A DNA stretch of 64,000 nucleotides, from positions 1 to 64,000 of the forward strand of contig JAAURJ010000008.1 in the NCBI GenBank assembly GCA_012032285.1, written 5' to 3'. The DNA is from Sphingomonadales bacterium. Lineage in GTDB: Bacteria; Pseudomonadota; Alphaproteobacteria; Sphingomonadales; Sphingomonadaceae. The position numbers and the translations under genes are program-made. Shown in pieces: positions 9,435 to 18,326 of the stretch (positions within the stretch are counted from its first letter, which is position 1; the number at the start of each line of letters is the position of its first letter). The notes under the pieces are model-generated. The model saw only the letters and a program-made list of their open reading frames with translations. It was not told where the DNA came from and ran no database searches.

Positions 9435-10985
9435 TTAAGCCCAAGCCCACATCGCGGCCGCACCCGCTGCTGCCGAAAATAACGCCACGCCGAAATAGCG
9501 CCAGAACCCATTGCCGCGCCGTTCGTTCCTGTCCCAGATCAGCTTTACCTCTGGCAAGGGCGGGGGGTCGGGGGCGCCGCCCTTGCGCGGTAATTGCGCA
9601 TCAAGGCGGCGGATAAGGTCGGGGATCAATTTGACCGTTTCGGCCTGTTTGCGGATTTCATCGGCCACGGCAGCCTCCGGGCCAAGCTCTCCGCGAATCC
9701 AATCCTTCACATAGGGGGCGGCAACATCCCACATATTGATGCCGGGATTAAGGCTGGTTGCAATCCCCTCCACCATCACCATGGTTTTTTGGAGCAGGAG
9801 CAGGTGCGGCTGTGTTTGCATATCGAAATCGCGGGTAATGGCAAACAGGCTGTCGAGCATTTGCCCAACCGAAAGCTCGCTTACCGGTTTGCCCCGTGTC
9901 GGTTCGCCTACCGCGCGCAGCGCCGTCGCAAATTCATCGACATTGTGATAATCGGGCACATATTTGGCTTCAAAATGGATTTCTGCCACGCGCTTATAAT
10001 TGCCGGTGGTCAGGCCATAAAGAATTTCCGCGAGCCAGAAACGCGCTTGCCGGTTGATCCGGCCCATAATGCCAAAATCAATCGCCACAATTGTGCCGTC
10101 GGCGCGGACGAACAAATTGCCCTGATGCATATCGGCGTGGAAATAGCCCTCTGCTATGGCTTGCCGTAAAAAGGTGAGGACCAGCTTTTCGGCGAGCGCA
10201 TTCAGGTCATGTCCGGCTTGTCTCAGGCCATCCACATCAGCGATTTTGATGCCGTCAATCCAATCGAGCGTCATCACCCGTCCCGATGTCCTGTCCCAAT
10301 CAATGGCGGGCACTTCATAACCTTCAACAGCGACCATCGCCTCTTTTAGCTCGGACGCGCTGGCGGCTTCGCGGCGCAGGTCCAATTCACGCAATGTCCA
10401 TCGTTTCAGATTGGCAATCACAAGCGCAGGACGCAGCCGTGCGGCTTCTCCGCCCAGCGCCTCCAAATGCGCGGCGGCCCATTCATAGGTTTCAATGTCG
10501 CGTGCGAACTGTTCCCGGATGCCGGGGCGCAATATTTTGACCGCGACATCGCGGCCGTCGCTGGTCCGCGCTCTATGCACCTGTGCGATAGATGCCGCGC
10601 CAACAGGTTCAGGGTCGATATGGTCAAATAGCTGCGCCGCTGGAGCGTTCAGGCTGGTGTCGATTTCCTCATAAACCAGATCAAAGTCAGCAGGCGGCAA
10701 TTGGTCTTGCAGGGTGAGCAGGTTAAGCGCGGGTTCCATACCGATAATGTCCGGGCGGGTGGCGAGCGTTTGCCCCAGCTTAATCGCGGCAGGGCCAATG
10801 GCACGGAACGCGCCGGCATAATCGGGCTGTTTCGGCTGAATAGTGCCCAGTCTTGCGATCCGGCACAGGCGTTTGACTTGCGGCGGCGTGTTGCGGTCGG
10901 CCTCAATGGCGCGAAGGGCGCCATGACGGGCAAGGATACGCCCCCATTTGAGCAAACGAAATATGTGGGTGACAGGACGGGTCAT
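9435..10985 (-). CDS. ubiB: Ubiquinone biosynthesis protein UbiB (ABC1/ADCK-type atypical kinase)
   Basis: A 516-residue UbiB-family protein needed for ubiquinone synthesis, an atypical protein-kinase-like ATPase at the inner membrane. The KxGQ motif appears in AAIKLGQTLATRPDIIG, the catalytic-loop region in EGYFHADMHQGNLFV, and the metal-binding DFG-like triplet in VAIDFGIMGRI. The C-terminus ends with a hydrophobic helix (FGVALFSAAAGAAAMWAW), the usual membrane anchor. It follows ubiE by about 10 bases on the same strand, the common alphaproteobacterial ubiE-ubiB order, so both probably share a transcript. Confidence 0.92.
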   Translation of the reverse strand: MTRPVTHIFRLLKWGRILARHGALRAIEADRNTPPQVKRLCRIARLGTIQPKQPDYAGAFRAIGPAAIKLGQTLATRPDIIGMEPALNLLTLQDQLPPADFDLVYEEIDTSLNAPAAQLFDHIDPEPVGAASIAQVHRARTSDGRDVAVKILRPGIREQFARDIETYEWAAAHLEALGGEAARLRPALVIANLKRWTLRELDLRREAASASELKEAMVAVEGYEVPAIDWDRTSGRVMTLDWIDGIKIADVDGLRQAGHDLNALAEKLVLTFLRQAIAEGYFHADMHQGNLFVRADGTIVAIDFGIMGRINRQARFWLAEILYGLTTGNYKRVAEIHFEAKYVPDYHNVDEFATALRAVGEPTRGKPVSELSVGQMLDSLFAITRDFDMQTQPHLLLLQKTMVMVEGIATSLNPGINMWDVAAPYVKDWIRGELGPEAAVADEIRKQAETVKLIPDLIRRLDAQLPRKGGAPDPPPLPEVKLIWDRNERRGNGFWRYFGVALFSAAAGAAAMWAWA

Positions 10986-10995
10986 GCGGGCAGGA

Positions 10996-11727
10996 TCAAA
11001 CTTTCCAACCTGAATGAATCGCTACCAATCCGCCCAATATCGGTTCCACTTTGGTTTGCGCGAAACCCGCATCAGAAATCATCTGTTTGAATGTAGGCAT
11101 ATCGGGGAAACGGCGGATGGATTCGGCGAGATAGCGGTAACTATCTTCATCATCCGCCAATAACTTGCCCAGCTTTGGCAGGATATTGAGCGAGTAAAGA
11201 TCATTCAGTTTTGACAGGCCCGGCCATTCCATCGTCGAAAATTCCAAGCAGTAAAATCGCCCGCCATAGCGCAATACCCGGTGCGCCTCCCGCAGCGCCT
11301 TTGGAATGTCAGTCACATTGCGAATGCCAAAGGCGATGGTATAGGCATCAAAATGCCGAGTAGGAAAACGCAGCTCCTCGGCATTTTGCTGACTCCAAAC
11401 CATGCTGTCCAAACCGCGCTTCACCGCCCGCTGCATCCCGACATCAAGCATTTCGGCATTGATATCAGAAACGGTGATTTGGGCGCCCGATTTTTCCATG
11501 CGAAAGGCAATATCGCCGGTGCCGCCTGCCATATCCAATATATATTCGCCCTTGCGTGGGCGGATGCGGGCGACAAATTTATCTTTCCACAGCCGGTGCG
11601 TGCCCGCTGTCATCGCATCATTCATCAGATCATATTTGCCCGCGACATTAGAAAAAACGCTGCCAACGCGGCGGGTCTTTTCTTCGGGGGCTACCTCTTC
11701 ATAGCCGAAGGAAACTTTTTCGCTCAT
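10996..11727 (-). CDS. ubiE: Demethylmenaquinone/ubiquinone C-methyltransferase UbiE
   Basis: A SAM-dependent methyltransferase of 243 residues that C-methylates the benzoquinone ring in ubiquinone synthesis. The SAM-binding motif is DMAGGTGDIAFR, and the family signatures FGIRNVTD and AHRVLRYGGRFYCLEFS are present. The reading frame is open back to 11958, but the natural start is MSEKVSFGYEEV at 11727; the extra upstream residues do not resemble the family. The gene diverges from mutM across a short gap and is followed closely by ubiB. Confidence 0.92.
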   Translation of the reverse strand: MSEKVSFGYEEVAPEEKTRRVGSVFSNVAGKYDLMNDAMTAGTHRLWKDKFVARIRPRKGEYILDMAGGTGDIAFRMEKSGAQITVSDINAEMLDVGMQRAVKRGLDSMVWSQQNAEELRFPTRHFDAYTIAFGIRNVTDIPKALREAHRVLRYGGRFYCLEFSTMEWPGLSKLNDLYSLNILPKLGKLLADDEDSYRYLAESIRRFPDMPTFKQMISDAGFAQTKVEPILGGLVAIHSGWKV

Positions 11728-11785
11728 ATAAAGCGCCTTAGACAATAGTTGCGGCAACCGCAAAGCCTGATAGATGAAAATTATT

Positions 11786-12598
11786 ATGCCTGAATTACCA
11801 GAAGTGGAAACCACTGTCGCGGGGTTACGCACCGTCATCAATGGCCAGATAATAAAGCGTGCCGAGCCGCGGCGGGCCGATTTGCGCTGGCCCATGCCGC
11901 CCGATTTGCGGCAAAGGCTAACGGGTGCGCGGGTGGTGTCTTTGGGCCGCCGGGCCAAATATGGATTGATATATACCGACCGTGACGATGTTCTTATCTT
12001 TCATTTGGGAATGTCGGGCCGCTGGCGCGTGGATCCTGCGACGATTGAAAAGCATGACCATTTCATTCTGGAGACGGAGCAGGGGCGTGTTGCCGCGCTG
12101 AACGATCCGCGGCGATTCGGCTCGCTCGACATCATGCCTTTGGCCCGGCTGGATGCGTATAAGGCATTTTTGTCCATGGGCCCTGAACCGCTGTCGGATG
12201 ACTTTGATATTGCCGCGTTGCAGACGGCGATTGCCGGCCGTGCGGCTCCGATAAAGGCGATGCTGCTAAATCAGAATATTGTTGCGGGACTTGGCAATAT
12301 CTATGTGTGCGAGGCACTTCATATGGCTGGCATAGCACCGTCGCGGGCCGCTGGTGGGATCAGCAGGGCGAAACTGGTGCTGCTGGTTGAGGCGATAAAG
12401 GCGGTCCTGCAATCGGCAATCGAGGCAGGCGGATCGACCTTGCGGGATTTTGCCGCACCCGATGGCGAACTGGGCTATTTTGCCAAACAATGGCTAGTTT
12501 ACGGGCGGGAGGGAGAACCCTGTAGCTGCGGAGCGCTGGTTAAAAGGCGGGTCGATTCGGGTCGTTCGACCTTTTATTGCGGACAGTGCCAACGGTGA
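11786..12598 (+). CDS. mutM: Formamidopyrimidine-DNA glycosylase (Fpg/MutM)
   Basis: A 270-residue bifunctional DNA repair enzyme that removes 8-oxoguanine and formamidopyrimidines and nicks the strand. The start at 11786 gives the obligatory MPELPEVET end: Pro2 becomes the N-terminal catalytic amine and Glu3 is the catalytic acid. An ATG 12 bases upstream at 11774 would bury Pro2 and is rejected. The helix-two-turn-helix ends in LNQNIVAGLGNIY, and the C-terminal zinc finger shows Cys pairs in CSCG and YCGQCQR. It diverges from ubiE. Confidence 0.95.
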   Translation: MPELPEVETTVAGLRTVINGQIIKRAEPRRADLRWPMPPDLRQRLTGARVVSLGRRAKYGLIYTDRDDVLIFHLGMSGRWRVDPATIEKHDHFILETEQGRVAALNDPRRFGSLDIMPLARLDAYKAFLSMGPEPLSDDFDIAALQTAIAGRAAPIKAMLLNQNIVAGLGNIYVCEALHMAGIAPSRAAGGISRAKLVLLVEAIKAVLQSAIEAGGSTLRDFAAPDGELGYFAKQWLVYGREGEPCSCGALVKRRVDSGRSTFYCGQCQR

Positions 12599-12625
12599 AA
12601 AACAGGGAAATCGGTCACTTTGCCG

Positions 12626-12654
12626 TTGACGCGGGCGCATATGCTGGCTAATGG
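12626..12654 (+). promoter_or_regulatory. Candidate sigma-70 promoter for rpsT
   Basis: TTGACG at 12626-12631 and TAATGG at 12649-12654 are separated by exactly 17 bases, ending about 67 bases before the rpsT start. The -35 is near consensus, the -10 weaker. No transcript data support it. Confidence 0.4.
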
Positions 12655-12721
12655 CCGCGTCTTCAAAGGGCTTTTTGTGATTCTATAGTCCTGCACAACA
12701 TTCAGTTATTCGAGGTTATTT

Positions 12722-12985
12722 ATGGCAAATACGCCGCAAGCAAAAAAGCGTATCCGTCGCAATGCACGGCGCACCGATGTAAACACCGCCCGCGTCAGCC
12801 GCATCCGGTCTTTCATCAAGAAAGTGGAAGCCGCTATCGAATCAGGTGACAAAGAAGTGGCCACCGCAGCATTGAATGCAGCGCAACCCGAAATCATGCG
12901 CGGCGTTTCGAAAGGCGTGCTGAACAAAAATATGGCATCGCGCAAATTTAGCCGTCTTAACAAGCGAGTAGTTGCTTTAGGCTGA
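12722..12985 (+). CDS. rpsT: 30S ribosomal protein S20
   Basis: An 87-residue basic protein that binds 16S rRNA early in small-subunit assembly. The ends are diagnostic: an N-terminal [17 protein letters not shown] block and a C-terminal [16 protein letters not shown] block. The length matches bacterial S20. It is monocistronic, with a candidate promoter at 12626-12654 and a strong terminator at 13019-13046. Its position just before dnaA is a common alphaproteobacterial arrangement. Confidence 0.96.
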   Translation: MANTPQAKKRIRRNARRTDVNTARVSRIRSFIKKVEAAIESGDKEVATAALNAAQPEIMRGVSKGVLNKNMASRKFSRLNKRVVALG

Positions 12986-13018
12986 TACAGCCTTTCGTCG
13001 CTACACCAATTTCATAAA

Positions 13019-13046
13019 AGCCCGCCCGTTTTCGGCGGGTTTTTTG
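13019..13046 (+). terminator. Rho-independent terminator after rpsT
   Basis: A GC-rich stem (CCCGCCCG, loop TT, matching CGGCGGG) is followed directly by TTTTTT, 34 bases after the rpsT stop. Confidence 0.85.
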
Positions 13047-13425
13047 TGTCAGCAATATGACAATCAAATGCTTTGTAAGCAGGCTAGGGATTCCGGCGAT
13101 TCGGAGCGATCGTTGCTCGTAAAACAGCATTAAAAATAGCAATATCAATGCGGTAAGAATTTGTTAACGCAAATCCTTGGCTTGCAGCGAGTCAATGGCC
13201 TTTATTTCACTTTTTTTACGTTCCGGCTCTTGATCGACTCGTTTCCGCCTGCGTAAAGAGGATGACCGGTGGGGCATAATCATAATGCATCGCCCTATAT
13301 CATAATGCGATCCCTATCATTTCATTTGCTGGTGCGAATGGAAGTGGAAGGTTTTGACTATGATATAGGAGAATGATGCAGGTGGTTGTGCTCGAGCCGA
13401 AAGGGGTGACAAAGGGGCAATTAGG
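13047..13425. other. Intergenic region upstream of dnaA
   Basis: About 380 bases without a recognisable conserved gene. I looked for DnaA boxes (TTATNCACA on either strand) and saw none that match well, so I do not call an origin. The region holds two imperfect 20-base direct repeats starting TCATAATGC (13278-13320) and an 18-codon open frame (13373-13429) that runs into the annotated dnaA start. Confidence 0.6.
13278..13320 (+). repeat. Imperfect direct repeats TCATAATGC in the dnaA upstream region
   Basis: Two units about 20 bases long both begin TCATAATGC and continue with CCCTAT, one after the other about 105 bases before the dnaA GTG. A further CATAAT precedes them. They could be a regulator-binding site; no known consensus is matched. 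Confidence 0.4.
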
Positions 13426-14862
13426 GTGAGAGCAGAGCAATATATCGGGTCGCAGAAATCAGCATTTGAAAATAACAACAATATAAAGGCTGGGGCGTTG
13501 ACCGCACAATTTGAATCGGATTGGCAAAACATTTCTTCGGGCCTGCGCCGCGATTTGGGGGCGCAAATCTATGGGCAATGGATTCGGTCGATTACCTTGG
13601 GGGATTTCTGTGATCTTACCGGGACACTCGAACTGATTCTGCCGTCGGAATTTTCCGCAAGCTGGGTAGCGGACCATTATGCCGACCGTTTAAGCCTTGC
13701 CTGGAAAAGCACCAATAAATCCGTCCGTCAGCTGAAAATTCGCACGCGACCAGGCACTGTTCGCGTCGAGAAACTATCGGATGAAGGCACTACTTCGGGT
13801 GGCCATGTGAAATTGGCCGCGATCAAATCCTCGCCGGTCAGGGCAACGCTAGACCCGCGCATGACATTTGCCAATTTTGTCAAAGGGCAAACCAATATAT
13901 TGGCGCTTAGCGCGGCAGAGCGCGTTGCTGCGGCCGATAAGCCGCTGTTCAACCCGCTTTATCTGCAAGCCGCAACCGGTCAGGGCAAAACCCATTTGAT
14001 GCACGCGATTGGCCATGCCTATGCCGACATCAATCCTGATGCGCAGATATTATATATGTCGGCGGAAAAATTCATGATGGAATTTGTCACCGCCATGCGC
14101 GCCAAGCAGGTGATGGATTTCAAGGCGCGGCTGCGGGCGGTGGATGTGTTGTTAATCGATGACATTCAATTCATCATCGGAAAGGTTTCGACGCAGGAAG
14201 AGTTTTTGCATACCATTGATGCGATTATCGGCGCTGGCAAGCGGCTGGTGGTTGCTGCTGACCGTGCGCCGCAGGCATTAGACGGGGTGGATCAGCGGAT
14301 ATTGTCGCGGCTTTCCATGGGCTTGGTTGCCGATATTCAGCCAGCCGATTTGGAACTGCGCCGGACGATATTGGAACAAAGGCTGGCGCAAATGCCCGAC
14401 ACAAGGCTGGGCGAGGATGTAATTGAATTTCTGGCCCGCACGATCAGCCGCAATGTCCGCGAATTGGAAGGCGGCCTGAACAAATTGCTCGCTTATGCGC
14501 AGCTTACCGGGCGGCCTATCACCCGTGCGCTCGCCGAAGAGCAGCTCAAGGATATATTGAGCGCGTGCCGCCGCCGGATCACTATTGACGAAATCCAGCG
14601 GGCGGTGTGCGAATATTACCGTATCGACCGCAGCGAAATGTCCTCCAAACGCCGCGCCCGTGCGGTCGTCCGCCCGCGTCAGGTGGCCATGTATATCGCC
14701 AAAATCATGACACCGCGCAGCTATCCCGAAATCGGCCGCAAATTTGGCGGACGCGATCATAGTACCGTGATCCATGCTGTGCGGCTGGTTGAAAATCTGC
14801 GCGGTCAGGACAGCGAGATGGATAATGATGTGCGCACCTTGCTGCGGCAATTGGAAGCCTGA
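13426..14862 (+). CDS. dnaA: Chromosomal replication initiator protein DnaA
   Basis: A 478-residue AAA+ initiator that binds DnaA boxes and melts the origin. The P-loop is AATGQGKT at residues 182-189 (most bacteria have GGxGLGKT), Walker B is VLLIDDIQF at 241-249, and the DNA-binding domain IV signature is GGRDHSTVIHAV near the C-terminus. The GTG start at 13426 overlaps the stop of an 18-codon frame that begins at 13373 behind an AGGAGA site. If one G is missing at 13424-13426 the protein would instead start there, with 496 residues. No origin is recognisable nearby. Confidence 0.93.
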   Translation: MRAEQYIGSQKSAFENNNNIKAGALTAQFESDWQNISSGLRRDLGAQIYGQWIRSITLGDFCDLTGTLELILPSEFSASWVADHYADRLSLAWKSTNKSVRQLKIRTRPGTVRVEKLSDEGTTSGGHVKLAAIKSSPVRATLDPRMTFANFVKGQTNILALSAAERVAAADKPLFNPLYLQAATGQGKTHLMHAIGHAYADINPDAQILYMSAEKFMMEFVTAMRAKQVMDFKARLRAVDVLLIDDIQFIIGKVSTQEEFLHTIDAIIGAGKRLVVAADRAPQALDGVDQRILSRLSMGLVADIQPADLELRRTILEQRLAQMPDTRLGEDVIEFLARTISRNVRELEGGLNKLLAYAQLTGRPITRALAEEQLKDILSACRRRITIDEIQRAVCEYYRIDRSEMSSKRRARAVVRPRQVAMYIAKIMTPRSYPEIGRKFGGRDHSTVIHAVRLVENLRGQDSEMDNDVRTLLRQLEA

Positions 14863-14939
14863 CGCTATACGATCCCAACAAGGGCTTTTCATCCGGTTAA
14901 AGCTATTCTATCGGGATGCTGTGGAAACAGGAGGCGTCA

Positions 14940-16337
14940 TTGCTTAGATATTGTACGGCTTGCGGATCGGAATTATCCTCCGAAATGCGTTTTTGCGGTT
15001 ATTGCGGTACGGGCGTGAAGATGCCGGGGGCTGCGCCTTCATCGCAGCCAATAGCGCCAGATCCCACCCCGCCCGCTGTTCCCCCCGTTCCGCCCTCTAT
15101 TGAACATAGCGTGCCAACTGCGTCCGTCGCGGTGCCCCCGCCCCCGCCGCCACCACCGCCCTCGCCTCCGCCCGCGAGTGCACAGCCGGATGATGCAGGT
15201 GATCCGCCGGTTGAGGCGATGTCCATTGCTGCCTCGCCCATTTCGCCCACTCCCGCAGTGCCGCCGGAGCAGAGCAATATTCCAGGCTATGCGCTTGATG
15301 ATGCGCAAGAGGAGCAAGAAGGCGGTTTTAACAAGCTGTGGCTTGCCATTGGGGCAGGCGTGATCTTGGTCCTTGCCGCGCTTTATTATGTCCTTTTCCT
15401 TGCCGATGATTTTGGCGGCCGCAATGGCGGGACGCCGACCGCAGAGGTGGAAAAGGAAGCGCCGCTGCCGGTGACAAGCAAAATCTACTATGCCAATAGC
15501 GCCGCCAATATCCGCGATGCCGCCAGTGTTGAAGGCAGCACGGTCACCGGCAAGCTGAAACGCGGGGATGAAGCAAAGGGCAAGCTGATCGAAAGCGAAG
15601 AGGGTGGCGAGCGCTGGCTGGAACTGGATGATGGCCGGGGCTTTGTAAACCTGATCAATCTGACTGAAAATGCAATGCCTGCACTCAAGTCCGATTTGGG
15701 GCGCAAGGTCATCACGCTCGCGGGCAATGCCGAATTATGGAATGCGCCCGCCGATGATGCGACAATTGTGGACCGCTTGTCTAAGGGATTGAGTGTCACT
15801 GTATCGGGTATCACGCAAAATGATTATCTGGAGATTATTCTGAAAAAAGGCGGGGTGGGCTATATTGCGGACGGTGAGGCGGTTCTGGCTGCGGCGGAAA
15901 AGGCCGCCATGGGCCCGCCGATAGCGATTAAGCTGGATCCGCAAGGCTGCGCCGCCGGCCCCGAAATAAAAGCGCTCTTTGATCAGCTTTATGCGCGGCA
16001 AGCGGCCAAGCGTAAGGCAATAGAGGATGCGGACTATCCCAATGATGCGGCACGCGATGCGGCGCTGACCAAATATGAAACCGAAACCGAAGGGCGCAGC
16101 GATTTCCTGAAGGTTCGTCGTAATTTCAAAGGGCTGACGGTGACGGGTATTGCGCAGCATTATGAATCGCAATCGGTTTATTTCGCCGAATCGCCGGAAA
16201 TAGTGCGCGAACTGTTTCGCTCGCTTGGCGTCAAGGTTGGTGATGATGGACAATTACCATCGCGCGATATTTATGCGGGCATCGACCCTTCGCGCAATCC
16301 CGATTATGGCAAAACCGATATGGGGTGCGGGGTTTAG
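14940..16337 (+). CDS. Zinc-ribbon membrane protein with proline-rich linker and SH3-like domain
   Basis: I choose the TTG at 14940 because a perfect AGGAGG sits at 14929-14934; the in-frame ATG at 14916 has no ribosome site. The 465-residue protein starts with a zinc ribbon (Cys5, Cys8, Cys19, Cys22), then a long Pro-rich segment with a run of eight prolines, a single membrane helix near residues 132-154, and an SH3b-like domain (YYANSAANIRDAASVEGSTV) on the far side. The C-terminal 130 residues are unassigned. By the usual orientation the ribbon would be cytoplasmic and the SH3 part periplasmic, perhaps binding cell wall. Function unknown. Confidence 0.7.
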   Translation: MLRYCTACGSELSSEMRFCGYCGTGVKMPGAAPSSQPIAPDPTPPAVPPVPPSIEHSVPTASVAVPPPPPPPPPSPPPASAQPDDAGDPPVEAMSIAASPISPTPAVPPEQSNIPGYALDDAQEEQEGGFNKLWLAIGAGVILVLAALYYVLFLADDFGGRNGGTPTAEVEKEAPLPVTSKIYYANSAANIRDAASVEGSTVTGKLKRGDEAKGKLIESEEGGERWLELDDGRGFVNLINLTENAMPALKSDLGRKVITLAGNAELWNAPADDATIVDRLSKGLSVTVSGITQNDYLEIILKKGGVGYIADGEAVLAAAEKAAMGPPIAIKLDPQGCAAGPEIKALFDQLYARQAAKRKAIEDADYPNDAARDAALTKYETETEGRSDFLKVRRNFKGLTVTGIAQHYESQSVYFAESPEIVRELFRSLGVKVGDDGQLPSRDIYAGIDPSRNPDYGKTDMGCGV

Positions 16338-16486
16338 CGCTGGATAATTTGTTATAAAATGGGCGTGGCAGTCTGCGTGGCAGGGGGCATAGCAGTGCCC
16401 ATAGCCACGCTGTGATACGGCCCCCCAATCCATAGCGTTAAGTTTACAAAGTTTACACCAAGGACGCTTTGTTTTGCGTCATTCCG

Positions 16487-16519
16487 GGCGCATTATGTTG
16501 GATTATTCCAACATAGCGC
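16487..16519. terminator. Hairpin between convergent genes, possible terminator
   Basis: ATGTTGGA and TCCAACAT form an 8-pair stem around TTAT, flanked by GCGC on both sides. A T-run (TATTTTTTG) follows on the plus strand, so it could stop the zinc-ribbon/SH3 transcript. It abuts the stop codon of the lipoprotein gene on the other strand. Confidence 0.45.
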
Positions 16520-17236
16520 CTATTTTTTGTCCTTGGGTTCGGGGGCGACCGATATGCGCACGACTTCGCCGCTATTGCCGGGGAAGCCGGTGAACATGGC
16601 TTCGATCAAATTGGGCACCAGATAGGGCAATTTGTTGGACCGGGACTTCGCCTCCGCCTTGCCTTCAAACAGGCTTTTGCCGTCGCTCTTCCGGGTGATT
16701 TTCATGTCGATATCGCCGGTGTAGACGGTGAAGCTGTCGACATCATAGCCGCCGCCAAAACCATAGCCACCGAACAGGAAGGGGTCGTAAAACCCGTATA
16801 CAAAGCGGCGGCCATAACGGCTCCGATAGGCGACCGGCCGGTAAAATCCGCGCTGACCATAAAAGCCATAGCGGCCATAGCCCCAAAAAGGATCATAAAA
16901 GGGGTCGGCCCTCAATATGCGCCGTTCCTTGCCTTCATCGACGCCATAATCGAGGCTGACGACCATATCGGCGCTGCTGCGGTCGGCGGCAGGGACATAG
17001 CCAAGTTCGGCCATTTTGGCCGCGACCAGCGAGGCATATTGGTCAAATTCGATGCCGCCATCATTTTTTGGGTCGGCGGCGGCAATAGCAAAGCTTTGCC
17101 CCTGTGTATCGGGCAATTGTTGAAACCGGGAAACCTCGGCGCGGAACGGCGTGGTCGCGCAGCCGGACAGCGCGAGCAACACGACAGGCGCAGCGGCCAG
17201 CGCGGCTTTGCGGATGATATGACGGGTGTTTGCCAT
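16520..17236 (-). CDS. DUF4136 domain lipoprotein
   Basis: A 238-residue predicted lipoprotein. The signal ends in the lipobox LLALSGC, so the mature N-terminal Cys is lipid-anchored. The remainder fits DUF4136 (FQQLPDTQGQSFAIA at the start, SSADMVVSLDYGV in the middle, LPYLVPNLIEAMFTGFPG at the end), interrupted by a Tyr/Gly/Phe-rich segment (YGRYGFYGQRGFYRP and following). Function is unknown; many members sit in the outer membrane. The start MANTRHII at 17236 has a GAGAGGAA ribosome site; the upstream frame to 17257 lacks one. Confidence 0.75.
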   Translation of the reverse strand: MANTRHIIRKAALAAAPVVLLALSGCATTPFRAEVSRFQQLPDTQGQSFAIAAADPKNDGGIEFDQYASLVAAKMAELGYVPAADRSSADMVVSLDYGVDEGKERRILRADPFYDPFWGYGRYGFYGQRGFYRPVAYRSRYGRRFVYGFYDPFLFGGYGFGGGYDVDSFTVYTGDIDMKITRKSDGKSLFEGKAEAKSRSNKLPYLVPNLIEAMFTGFPGNSGEVVRISVAPEPKDKK

Positions 17237-17321
17237 GGTGTATTCCTCTCGCAGCAATTAATCTTCCCCAATATACGATGAATAATATCCTATACAGGAT
17301 GAACCGCAATTGAATATTGGT

Positions 17322-18314
17322 TTAGCGGAGCAATCCCAATGTCCGATAGACTTCATCCAAGGTGGGCTGGGCCAGCGCTGCGGCCTTTTCTCCGCCCTTA
17401 GCCAGCAATGCGTCGGTTGCCGCAACATCATCCTTAAGCGCAACGAACCGTTCGCGAATCGGCCTTAGGGATTCGACGAGCAATTCTGCCAAAGCCGGTT
17501 TGAATGCGCCAAAACCTTGGCCTGCATATTCGGCCAAAACCGCCTGCGGTTCAACATCGGCGACCGCCGCATAAATATTGATCAGATTGCGGGCTTCGGC
17601 CCGGCCGTCCAGACCGTCCAATTCCGATGGCAGCACATCGGCATCCGATTTCGCTTTACGGATTTTTTGCGCAACCATGTCATCTTCGTCAGTCAGGTTG
17701 ATCCGGCTGGCATCGCTGGGGTCGGATTTCGACATTTTTGCCCTGCCATCGCGCAGGCTCATCACCCGCGTTGCGCTGCCGGTGATATAGAGTTCGGGTA
17801 GCGGAAAAAGATCTGTATCATAATCGGCGTTGAACTTTGCCGCTATATCACGGGCCAGCTCCAGATGCTGTTTCTGATCCTCTCCCACTGGCACATGGGT
17901 CGCCTTATACAGCAAGACATCGGCGGCTTGCAGCACCGGATAGGCGAAAAGCGCAATGCTGGCCCCTTCGCGGTTTTTCCCCGATTTATCCTTAAACTGT
18001 ATCATCCGGTTCAGCCATCCCATACGCGCCGTACCGTTGAGCAGCCATTGCAGCTCGGCATGGGCGGGAACGCGGGCCTGGTTGAATAAGATGGATTTTT
18101 CAGGATCGACCCCCGCCGCAATCAGCGCCGCCGCCATTTCGCGGGTCGATGCGCTTAGTTCTGCGGGATTATGCGGCATCGAAATGGCGTGCAAATCGGC
18201 AAGGAAGAACAGGCATTCGCATCGATCCTGCATCTTCACCCAATTTTTGATCGCGCCCAGATAATTGCCTAGATGCAAATTACCGGTGGGCTGTATGCCC
18301 GATACGACACGCAT
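17322..18314 (-). CDS. trpS: Tryptophanyl-tRNA synthetase
   Basis: A 330-residue class I aminoacyl-tRNA synthetase that charges tRNA-Trp. The HIGH-type motif is TGNLHLGNYLGA and the second signature is AKMSKSDPSDAS. The tryptophan-site block ADVLLYKATHVPVGEDQKQH is intact, and the length matches bacterial TrpS. It lies 12 bases downstream of murJ on the same strand and is probably cotranscribed with it. Confidence 0.95.
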   Translation of the reverse strand: MRVVSGIQPTGNLHLGNYLGAIKNWVKMQDRCECLFFLADLHAISMPHNPAELSASTREMAAALIAAGVDPEKSILFNQARVPAHAELQWLLNGTARMGWLNRMIQFKDKSGKNREGASIALFAYPVLQAADVLLYKATHVPVGEDQKQHLELARDIAAKFNADYDTDLFPLPELYITGSATRVMSLRDGRAKMSKSDPSDASRINLTDEDDMVAQKIRKAKSDADVLPSELDGLDGRAEARNLINIYAAVADVEPQAVLAEYAGQGFGAFKPALAELLVESLRPIRERFVALKDDVAATDALLAKGGEKAAALAQPTLDEVYRTLGLLR

Positions 18315-18326
18315 GATATATTTTCC

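Noticed and set aside
13047-13425. Chromosome origin next to dnaA
   Set aside because: No run of DnaA boxes or AT-rich unwinding element that I can recognise; dnaA is often remote from oriC in this group.
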